A stretch of 59,101 nt of DNA from Oppiella nova (Eukaryota; Arthropoda; Arachnida; Sarcoptiformes; Oppiidae): NCBI GenBank assembly GCA_905397405.1, contig CAJPVJ010000031.1, positions 1-59,101 of the forward strand, given 5' to 3'. The translations under genes were made by a program, and so were the position numbers. Under the pieces are notes generated by a model. That model searched no databases. It was not told the DNA's origin and saw only the letters and a program-made list of their open reading frames with translations. Of this stretch, positions 38,928 through 50,535 are shown one piece after another; positions within the stretch are counted from its first letter, which is position 1; every line of letters begins with the position of its first letter.

Positions 38928-41764
38928 AAGTGTGGCATAGTTTGTCTGTAGTTTCAGTGATTCAATGTATTAGTTGTTTGAAAAGAATTTCCAATTAAAT
39001 AAGAAATGAAGAAAAGAACTCAAAACTCGTTTCATTTCATTTCATTTGTTTTTAGTATTTTTTATTTCAAACTTCGTGTTCAGAGCTGACACTCTCACCC
39101 CTCCCCCATCACCACACTCTTCGGCCAACTCTGAGCCCCTCTCCGACTGACTGTTTGTTCCCTTTCCACCTCTCATACACTACTCGACTCCAGAATAAGT
39201 CAAAAATACGAGAAAACGAGAAAATATAAGTGAAATGAGAAATGAAAATATTTTGAGTTTTTGTTTTAATTGGCAGCTGTAGTACCATTGCTGTTGTGCC
39301 GGTACTGTAGTCCTGTCTTTAGTGAGTATTGAAAATAAATTGCATTCGTTTGCCTCATAAGTGGATTCAAGTCAAACAATAATCTCTAATATAATTCCAA
39401 AACTATAGATATTTGCAAAATAGTGAACTCCAGTCCAGTGCTCAGCCATGTCTATGTGTCTATGGGTGCGTTCCCCTGCTTTCCATTCCCTCCCTCCCTG
39501 TGCTCTATTAGATGTGGTGTAAAGTTTGCCATTTGTACGAAAGCTTTGTTAACATGGATTGCATTGTGTTGTGACCACAGTATGAATGTATGGCCTTATC
39601 TGCTCTAATCTGCTAATCGTATTCATCTCTTTCACATCGCATCACAAGTGCACTAAAATGTCATTTCCACTAAATTGACAAAAATTAACCCAATCTTTGC
39701 ATAACATATTGCATACTGTGAGAATCGTTTTGCAATACACAGTCTATGCAATAGTGGAAGAAAAAAGTAGCAGGGTAACAGTACTCACTGCGTAAGGCTT
39801 TACGGCCAAACAGTGACAGCAGCGGAAAATGTAATAGATTTATGGGTTTCAAAGTGAGACAAAGAGAAACATAGATTAGAGATGCAGTCAAATAAGTGTT
39901 GCGATGAAAGTGAGAGTAAATGAGAGCAAAGGGAAAGAGAAAGCAATGCAACAAATGTTCTGACATTTGCTTCACTTGTGATTCTCATTGCTTTCCGCTT
40001 TGGTTTACAGCAGATCTGTGGCCGCAATCGATCCAAAGGCAGTCTCCATGCAATGCATTCAATGCCTTAACAACTCATACATACAATCACTTTCTGTGCA
40101 CTGCTTTACACTCCAGCCGACTCTCAGCTATAAAAGTGGCTCTTTTTCTCTCTTTGCTTTCCTTTCGTCTCTTTATATCTCTTTCTCTCTCTTTCTCTCT
40201 CTTTCTCTGTATTCTCTGTAAGTCTGCATTCAATTCAACTATAGGTTCAGTTCTGTTGACGACTGCAATCGTATTTGCGCTATATAGCCATGTATATAGA
40301 CATTCCCACATCCCATTCCACTACAATCACATACATTTCCATTTAACTCTTTATTCTATTCAATCGCCTACCTGTCCACCACCAATGGTCACCACTTTAG
40401 TTAAATCACTAAATTGAGTCCACATAGAATCAATTGTATGCAAATGAATGGCTAATTAGAAATCAATGAATCATTGACAATGATTATCCCATTTGTCTAA
40501 TTGTTCAAAAGTCTCAAAAGTGTGAATCAATGCAAACAAACAAATTGGTAAATGTTTTGTTAAGAATGTGTCGATTCTGTGATATTGAATGTAAATGAAT
40601 GGCATATCTATTGTCGATTGCATTAAAATCGTAATACAGTAATACTCATGAAGGGAATGGGATGTAGTTTATAGTGACAGCTGTTTCAATAGTGATAATG
40701 CAATTCCGACTTATGTTTGATTTTAAGCTTTTCTCTTGTTTTTATTGCACTTCTCATTGGCCTTACTTTCCTATTTGACTCATTATATTGAATGGCAATA
40801 CTAGTGCACACATATCTGGCATTTCTTTGTTTCATTGCTCGACGACAGACACTAATTCTCGCTATCAGTGAAACCAATTGCTGTTGTATTACTCGATCCT
40901 AAGTATTAAAAACTATACGATTTGTTGTACAATAACACCGTTTTTAGATCAATCGGCAAAAGACTAACCGTTTGTCTAGTAGTACACATCCCGTCGCACT
41001 CGCACTGACACATCTCACACTCCATGTTATCATAAGTTATTTAATTCTCTTTGCACTCATGATTTGTTTGAATTTAATTATATTATGACATGTGTTGAGC
41101 AAAAAAGCAAATTAAATCAAGATTTGCCAAAACTCTGCTAATTTAAATGACAAAATATTGTTAATTTTGAATTTTCAATGTTTTAATTCTGTCAATCATA
41201 TCCATAATTATTGAAATATTTGTTTTAATACTAAAAATAGTAAAACAAGAATAAGGAAAGTAAGGAAAGGAACTCTCAATTGGAGTGAAATAAAAGATAA
41301 ATATTTGATAAAAATATAATTTGCCAGAAATGGATCGCATATACAGAAGCGTTCAAATCTTTATTATAATTCATTGAAAACAGAGATAATGTTGAAAATT
41401 GGGTCAAAAGTGAATAAAAGAGTAAGAAATGCATAGAAAATAGCAATCAATAAAGAGGTGGGGGGTCTGTGTCTAAAACGAGTTACAATATTATGTAAGT
41501 CTATGAGTCTATGGGTTGGGGTTTATCGATACATACAGTGAGTCTCGACGTCTTCTTCTTCTTTGGCAATACCTGTTGCCTGACTTCGGACAACAGCAGA
41601 GCACCCGCTGTGCCAACAACTCAGCCATTAATGGTTTGGTTACATATCGTTCACTAATATAGGGGAGGAATTGGGGCTATTGTATGGTGAATGGTATGGT
41701 GTGGTGTGGTATGGAGTGTTCAGTTGGGAACTAATGCATGGGTTCTCTCTTTGCTCTCTTCCCT

Positions 41765-41805
<41 letters not shown>

Positions 41806-42340
41806 CTCAGTCTCTCTCTTCTCTCTTATTTTATTGGGAAATAAAAAATAAAAAATTGTAAAAAGAATTGTCTGTTAGTCTGTAGTAATAGTCATAGAGT
41901 AGTGGCGTTTGCGATAAGGGATCGCAATTGCGGTTTACATGAACACCACATCTGTCGCATGAAATACAATAATAAAATTGTAAAAATTTCTATTATTTCT
42001 ATAAAATGCACAAAAGTGTAAAAAATATATACATTTTTAAAGCGTCTACTTTTGCCTTAAGGGAAGAATCACTACAATAGTTACAGATCTGTATAACTGA
42101 AAGAGAGAATAAGAAATATATTTTAAAGTTTTCGATATATTTAAACACATAATGTACACAATATAGAGTTATTTTATAGTATTTCAGATTTATTATAGTC
42201 TCACAAAAGTTTAATTTCCGTTTGTTGTCTAAAAGAAGCAACGAATGGTCTCGAGATAACAAATTGCTTCGCTTTTTATAATATCACTAAATATTAGTAT
42301 TCCTAATATAAATGCTTTCAATTTGTTCTCATCCCCCTTC

Positions 42341-42380
<40 letters not shown>

Positions 42381-43336
42381 TCATTCATTTGGATTCTTTA
42401 GAGAATCTTTATTCAGAATTAAGTATAGGCTCCCCCTTATTGCTAGGACGTGACCGGGCAAATGATATGTGATTGGGCCCAACATATTTAAATCATTCCG
42501 GATCATACATGTATTTAAGCCATTCATCATAAATTCTAATCTGAAAATATTTTTCAGTTAAAACTTAAGCTCTTTTTAGGCAATCTATACTATGAGATGA
42601 GTCGCACATACAGTATAGTGAGCCATAATATAATAGATACAGAGATGGCATATAAGATCACATCCAACACATGCAACACTTGCCAACTGACTGTTGGTAA
42701 TAATCTTTGTTTGCAAGTCATCACATTTGCATATTATATATTATAATATAATGTAATATAAAGTTTTGCCATTTATTGCCAAATTCTTATTTCTGGGACT
42801 CATTTAAATTATATTTGAGACAACACTATAACTGGTCATAAAAATGAATAAATCACTTCAACTATAATAATAGCTATAATAAGACTCCTTTTTGGATACA
42901 ATCATAATTTGAATTGACTTTTGATATATTGTTTTATAGAGAATAAAAATGTATAATTTCAACAAAAAAAACACTATAATTTCATTCAATTCATACAATA
43001 GATTAAATTAATGTGATTTTCTTATGAGCAAAAAATTTAATATAAACTTAAAATACAAATAGTTTTGCAGACCATATATAAATTATTTTCAAATGAAAAA
43101 TGTTTCGTTTCTTCTTTATTAAACTACAAAATGGATTTAGACTTTAAAAATACATTTTATTAAATTCATATCAAAACAAGCATTTAATAAATTATATGTT
43201 TTTTGTAGGTTTGTTTTGTAATATATGACTTTTGTTGCTAACAATAAACGCTTAAATTCTTATAACTCTCTACAACTTCATCCGGGAATTGAGAATTGAG
43301 TGGAAAGTGAGTGAATTTGTTTCTGAATGAGGGAGT

Positions 43337-43372
<36 letters not shown>

Positions 43373-44054
43373 GTTTGTGTTTAGTCCGACTCATAAGCAC
43401 ACGACACACACACACACACACACACAATCACTCCCTCATTCAGAAACAAATTCACTCACTTTCCACTCAATTCTCAATTCCCGGATGAAGTTGTAGAGAG
43501 AGAGAGAGATTCTAAAGTTTTATATAAAAATAATGTATATATTAAAAGTTTATTTGTATATTTGTCATAAGTAATAATTTTACATAATTTACAAATTAAT
43601 TAATAACTCATGAAATTGATTTTTATTTTGCATATAAAAAATTAACCTTTTGTCTTTAATTCTAAACATAATATACGGATAATATTTAATATTATGAAGT
43701 CGGAGGTTAGCAAATTTTTATTACCTTTAGTTTATTGCCATACCTCCCTCTTTGTCTACTAATTTCTTTCCAATTGCCAATTGATATCAGTATTTAGTAT
43801 TTCTTATTAATTATTATATTAAAGACAAATCATAGCAAATATTATTTAATGACCGATCTAATACGGCATTAGCAAAAATATTAATTTGCAACATATATGA
43901 ATTGAGGCTATGCTACTACTCTATATTTGTAACTACAATATATTCTCATACATTACAGTACTGTACAATGCATTACAATATAGTACAATAGCATTGTAGT
44001 ATAAATGATAGAAATAAATATGATTCTGGTAATATTAGAGAATTAGAGAGTGAG

Positions 44055-44089
<35 letters not shown>

Positions 44090-47000
44090 ACAGGACTGGC
44101 TCTCTAATGGATGTATGTGTTGTGCGTCACATCCAAATACCACTCCCTTTTGTAAAGTAATAGTTAGCAGACATACGAGTTATTAGAGTATTATTGCCGA
44201 GAATTGGAGTCTTTGTTATTTTAATTAATTGACTCCAAACCCAAAATAATAATTTCTATTTTTTCATCACAAAAAAATGTATTTTTATTACTTCAAAGCA
44301 AATGAAATATTAGATAATTTGTCAGAAAACAACTATTTTATCACTGAATGTAATCAAAAAACTTTTGTAATGTCTCTACCCTTTTGAGTGATAATTCTAT
44401 TGATTTGAATATGAAATGTCAGAAAATAAAATTCAATTCACTTTTAGTATAAATAAATTTTTATTTTATTGATTCGGCCATTAATTATAATACAAACTCT
44501 TTTCGTATAACAATAATAAAAGTTTAACATAACTTATATTTGTTTTTTGTTACATTGTGATAATCATATTTTGACACAAATTGTTTAATAAATTATTTTT
44601 ATTATAGATATTGATATGTTATGTTATTATTAAAAAACGAATTAAATAATTTTTAAATTTGTTTTAATTATCATAATTTGCTGTGCAATGTTGTATAATT
44701 TATATCCTTTCATTTCTGGCAAACTTTGGCTATAATTTAAATAACAAAGTACTTTACTATTTAAATGAACTTTTATTAAACAGTTATATTACTGCAATAA
44801 ATAGAAATGGCTAAACATTTCATATTATAATAGCAAATAAATTTTCTTTGTTTCTAATTATAATAATGGCTACTAATTGTATAAACTAATCAAATTCAAA
44901 TAAAACATAATTTTAATTATGTATTGTATTAGTTTTATGTCACAACTCCTTTTGATGTCAATAAGAAAATCATATATGTATCAGAAATGTATAGCTTTTA
45001 AAATTTAAAATTGAGACAAAGGTTTAATAAAAGTTAGATTGTTTAACTTGAAGCAACTAATTTGTGTATACAATACACTTACAGATTATTCATAAAGTCA
45101 AAATATAACTAAAACTTAGTTTTTAGCTTGTATCTAAAGAAAATCATTCATTTGTTATATTTTAAAATAAGTTGGTATGGTATTAATTAATTTACGAGTC
45201 AAATTAATTTAAAATAAAATTATTTAAACTTTAAAACTATTCTAATTTAAGTCTAACTCTTAAATCGCCTTTTTGTACGTTAGAATCACTTCAAAGTATT
45301 TTTAAATAATAAAGTCTAAAAAAATAGATTAATTATAAACTGAGAAATAAATTATTTGTTTTAAACAAAACGTCTAAATAAAATGGTTATACAACCCATC
45401 GTTTGTATGGCTTAAACTTTAAGAAATGTTTGAAAATTCATTAATTTATTGCTAAGCCGTAGAGTTAAGTGACTCCGAGTTAAGACTTAATGATAGAGTA
45501 ATGTTTTGAAGAAATGTTTGTACAGAAGAGTAGAATAGTTGACAAATATTTAGCTGAACTCCAGCCGAATGTGACATTCATTTTACGGTCAATTGAGTCA
45601 AAAGGAGATTAGTTTCTGTTGTGCGTCCTCTTTGACAGTCTTGTAAAGCGGTGTTTGTATGCTATGAATGGTAGCTCCGATTGTATAGCATATTATAGTA
45701 CCAGTGCTTATGAGTCGGACTAAACACAAACTAACACAATATCCTGCTGTGAGCCCGTCTGCCAAACGGAATGGGGTCTTAAGAGCCAATTTCATCGCTA
45801 CTTCTTTAAAGACATACATTTGATTGATATTTACTTACGGTAGCAATGATTAGAACCAATGATTATAAGGCAATAATTATGGAAATGATTTGAGTCTAAA
45901 TTATATGTTATCCTAAATTTTCACCAATTATTGAATTGCAACTCAAATTCACAGATTATATACATTCAGACGTGTTATTCATATTGAATATTATGACTTT
46001 TGCTTTACATTCTAATATATGTAGACATACCTATCCCTCCAATTAGTTGACAAAGTGCTAAACGCTTACATAATCTTATTGGCTATTATATGATTTGATA
46101 GGCCGGGACGTCCACCCAAAAGAAGTTCAGTGACTGGTATTGTAAGCCCAGTGCCGGCATCTTTCACTGGAGGCACTCCACAACATAATGCGGTGCCATT
46201 CCTCGGATACCCAACAGCTAAAAAGCCCCGTTTCAGCGATGATACTGATTATGGCAGTGAAAGTAAGTGAACCCAACCATTAGGCATCACATTAGCCATT
46301 GCTTAACCATTGCTAAGGCCTTCAATTAGATCATCACTCCATGCATTGTATTCATTGTATGCTTCACTCAATCTTTCCGCTCCCACTCTCTATTGCCTGA
46401 ACCATTGCCCGCAACAGTGCATTCCTATAAGTGTTTTACTTATACTTATAGTTTTACTTACTTTAAGTCATTTTCGAGAATCAAATAATGTTTTGTTTCC
46501 CAGATTTGGATCTAAAGCAACACAATTCAGTCAATACCAACACAAACGGCAACTCAACCGCTGCTACGGCCGCTGCTATGTTGGCCGCCAATGGATATTC
46601 GGCTGCCTTTCCCTTCTTACAGCACTTCAGTGGCGGATCCACTCCTACACCTCAACAACAGCAACAACTCGTGGCCGCTGCTGCAGCACTTGGCCTCCCT
46701 GGCCTCCCACCCAGGTATTCATTGCATTTATCATCAACCCATTCATTACCATGCTTATACATTGTGTGCCGATATTAGTACTGTATATTGTTTCTAACAC
46801 ACACTCTCTCCAACAAATAAGCAATGAATTTGAGTAAAAGTAAAATGAAAGTAAAAATAATGAAATGATAAAAGTTTTTTGAGTAGAGTATTGAAACACT
46901 TACAGAATTTGCACTTTAAATGTTTAAAGCGTTTTACTGAATGAATACAGTATTTATGATTTAGGCTTCGCTTTAATAAGTTTAGAGTTGTTTTTAATAT

Positions 47001-47427
47001 ATTTTTAAATAAAATTCAAAAATGATTGAAAAGCAAACGATTAGAAATATTTGAATAAGATTTGAATGCGATTTAAAGTGAAATGCAGTGTAAGTGTTAG
47101 TGAAAAGGCATTGAAATGCGGGTTATATTAATAAATATGAAAATTGAAATGTTTTTGATTTTTTGCAATAAACTAACACTTCTATGTATTTTGAGTTAAT
47201 ATTAATCGCATTCATTGGCACTCATTGCTGGCACTCATAAAATAAATATAGTTTTGAACGGTTTTAGGCAAACATAAGTGCAGTTGGATATTAAGAATGC
47301 TCACCACAAATATGAAATGAAAATATTTTGCATATTTAAGAGATGCAAGAGATGTGTGAGAGATGCTGTGCTGATGCTGGTACTGGTGCTCATTAGATTC
47401 AGAGTGCACTGTATGCCAGTGAGAGTG

Positions 47428-47470
<43 letters not shown>

Positions 47471-48461
47471 TGTGTGTGTGTGTGTGTGTGTGTAGGCTAT
47501 GGTACGGTATGGTATGGTGTGGTATGGTATGAGAATGAGAGAAATGGTTTGATGGTGTGGTGGTGTTGGCTGTGCTGTAGTGATGCTGTAGTGAATGGTG
47601 TGCTCATTGAGCTCTCATTCTGGTCCTAATATGCAAAGTCATTAATCATTGTGTCTGTCGCGAAGTTGAGTTGAGTTTCACTAAAAACTTTTTTTGTTAT
47701 CTCATTCAAACACTCGTTAATATAATTAAAAAGCAATGAAGAATTTTTTGCTCTTCCACTCAGTGCAACAAAATGTGCAAATCTTATCAATGAGTTGATT
47801 CAATTGTATTGCAAATGCTATCAAGACATGAAGACATATAGACTGGGAGCTCAGTAAGCGAACTGTCACTACACTGTTGTGGATCCGGTGCCACTTCTTT
47901 GTCAGTCCTCATAATTGATGATCACTTATATTGCATTATATGTTTGGAGTCATAGTTTTGAAATTACGATACATTTGCAAACAATACAAATAAACTTAAC
48001 TAAACTGTATGTTTGTATGAATGCATCCCATTAGTAGACTCGCACTGATTACCATACAATATATAACCTATTCTTTACGCATAACTCACTCATAAGTATT
48101 AGCCGACACTTACAGAGTATTTCTCGAAATAATCCCAAACATAGTGTTTAAGGCCTTAAAGAAGTGCTATTTTGGAGTGAATATTAAGAGCATTTGTGTA
48201 ATCAAAACGGATCGATAGAATTAAATTTCAAACCAACTCAACTCAAACTCACTTTTTTAGGTAAACTTAAGCTTAAGCTCATAGGAAACTGCAGTAAAAT
48301 TTGAGTCAAAGTAGATCCGACTCATGAAAAGAGTACGCTTTATATTCATTCATTGATAAATATAACACAAAATGCAAAGATTATGCTATGATCTCAAAAA
48401 ACTCAAACTCGAAATTTATTTCTCTCTTTCCCTCCCTGTCACTAGAGAATGATTAATTACT

Positions 48462-48503
<42 letters not shown>

Positions 48504-50488
48504 CTAAATTTCAGTATAGCTCTCTTTACTCCATTCTCTCTCATTCTCTCATAGTGTGCCATTGCTCTCGTGTTCTAAACATTGGGTGTCGAACTCTCTC
48601 TCTCTCTCTCTCTCTCTCATATAAAAAGTATGCGTTAAAACCATCATCAATCATGCTGTCTGACTAAATTAACTACAGATCAACAAAACTTTTCTCGCAA
48701 CCAATATTGTAATGTAGAGACAGTTCACTATTGAGAACTCGTATCCAACTCTACTCTCTCAACAACTTTTTGAAGTCATTCTTAACTTTTTTCAATTGTT
48801 TGTTTCCCTTATTCTGTATTCTGTACTAAATCTACAATTCTTTACTTCTTATTTGTCAGTTCTATAGCTTTCCAATGCATTATATTCTCAATATTTCCCA
48901 ATTGTTATAGTTCTCTCATTTTCCATTATTTCTGAATAAGTTTCTTATAATTCATACTTTAAATCCATTTGATTTGTCTGACGAATGCATTTATTATGAA
49001 TATTAATGATATAAAAGAATTAGGATTATTAATAAAATACTTCTCATTGATTATTATTTTGAGAATTTATAATGAGATCATAACATGTTAGTTATAAATG
49101 AAGTTAATTAAGATCTCTGATTAACTTAATGTTTTTGGATAAAGCATTAAAATAGTTGCCATTCTTGATATGTGGTACAAGTGATGCTTATCTGCAAATT
49201 GTCAAAAAACATTTGCACTTATTTTTAGCTATAAGAGAGTTACATATTATACTCATTTGTTAATTACAAACAAGTCGTGAAGTTCTTTAATAAAGTTGTT
49301 CTGTGCTTACAATCTGTCGGCAATTCTTTTCACACAAAAAACACTTGAATTCATAAATTAAAGTGGGATTGAGAAAATTAAATGAAAAAATTATTTTATT
49401 TTAGATTTTCAAACTCGAGTCCACCTCCGGCTATAGCCTCACATCACGGAAACAATGGGACCGCGGGGTCGGACAGCACTGGCGTCGGATCGGACTTTAA
49501 CCCGACGGCCGCTTATTTATGGCTTCTGTCTCAACAATCGCAACAAATGCCAAACTCGGCCGCACTTAACCTCAGCTCTCGTAACGCCAGCGCCAACAGC
49601 GCCGGCAATAACGCCGTCACCAACACTAACGCTATTAACAGTAATAGTAATAATAATGCAAACAATAGCACCACTAATAACACCAATAATATGAGCGGAA
49701 CTGTTCATAACAGTAATAATAATAACAACAATAATAACACTAATAATAATAACAATAATAAGATGAATGCAAACGACGACGACTCGACCGATGATGACGA
49801 CGATGAGGACGACGTCGAGAGCAACAACAGCAGTAACCACAGCGACAATCCGGTCACCAGTTCCGGATTCAATGGTAGTTGCCATCAATTCTTGCGCCAA
49901 TTCTTTGCCTATTCTTTGCCTATTCTTTGCCTATTCTTTGCCTATTCTTTGCCTATTCTTTGCCTATTCTTTGCCTATTCTTTGCCTATTCCTAACTTAT
50001 GTGAAATATGGGTAATACGATAGGTATGGCCTGTGGAAGAGGGGGTGCGAGTGAGACGGCCAGCAATAGGAACAGTTCGACGACACCCCCGCACCCACAC
50101 CCCCAGCAACAGCCACCCGAACACTGTTTGGAGACACTTCTCCGCAACATTGAGGGTCTGTTGGCCATCGCCGCACACAATGCACGGCAACAACAAAGCC
50201 AATTGCATCTGCAGAAAGGTATCCTTGTATTCAACATTTTCATTAACTATATATACATTCAACACCATTTGCATTCACACAACACATTCGCTAACAATTA
50301 AATAATTAATCAAAAAAAGATCAATATTTAATTTCATGCAATAAAAGTCTCTCGTTTTTTGTGGAAATATTTTTTTAGTTAATCAAGTCTTTGGTCGTCA
50401 ATACAATTATTGCTACGACTATTAGCTCTAACCGTTGGGTTGAGTCACAACTAAATGAATTAACTGTTAAATTCCTGATATAAGTGGA

Positions 50489-50535
<47 letters not shown>

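Larger units (their letters stand above)
36510..46101. other. dac intron 3, 9.6 kb
   Basis: The longest intron splits the Arg codon just before the PGRPPKR hook (donor GTATGTC, acceptor TTTGATAG). It contains five long GA/CT tracts, a (GT)n/(AC)n-based perfect inverted repeat at 43266-43500, a GC-richer patch at 41540-41640 with a possible cassette exon, and a minus-strand frame at 45598-45819. The rest is AT-rich without genes. First long introns of this kind often hold enhancers; that is inference. Confidence 0.8.
46715..49404. other. dac intron 5
   Basis: A 2.7-kb intron containing a (GA)n-(TG)n compound tract, TATGG-type pentamers, two (TC)n tracts and otherwise AT-rich DNA. The acceptor TATTTTATTTTAG is strong. 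Confidence 0.85.

Noticed and set aside
43266-43500. Inverted repeat as a miniature transposon (MITE or foldback element)
   Set aside because: No target-site duplication, no known terminal motif, no second copy in the window, and the loop content is explained better by a local template switch.
49882-50023. Reading the 11-residue FFAYSLPILCL repeat as coding sequence
   Set aside because: It is the 11-bp intronic minisatellite read in an open frame. A proper GT donor at 49875 and acceptor at 50022-50023 give the DACHbox-C continuation in phase.
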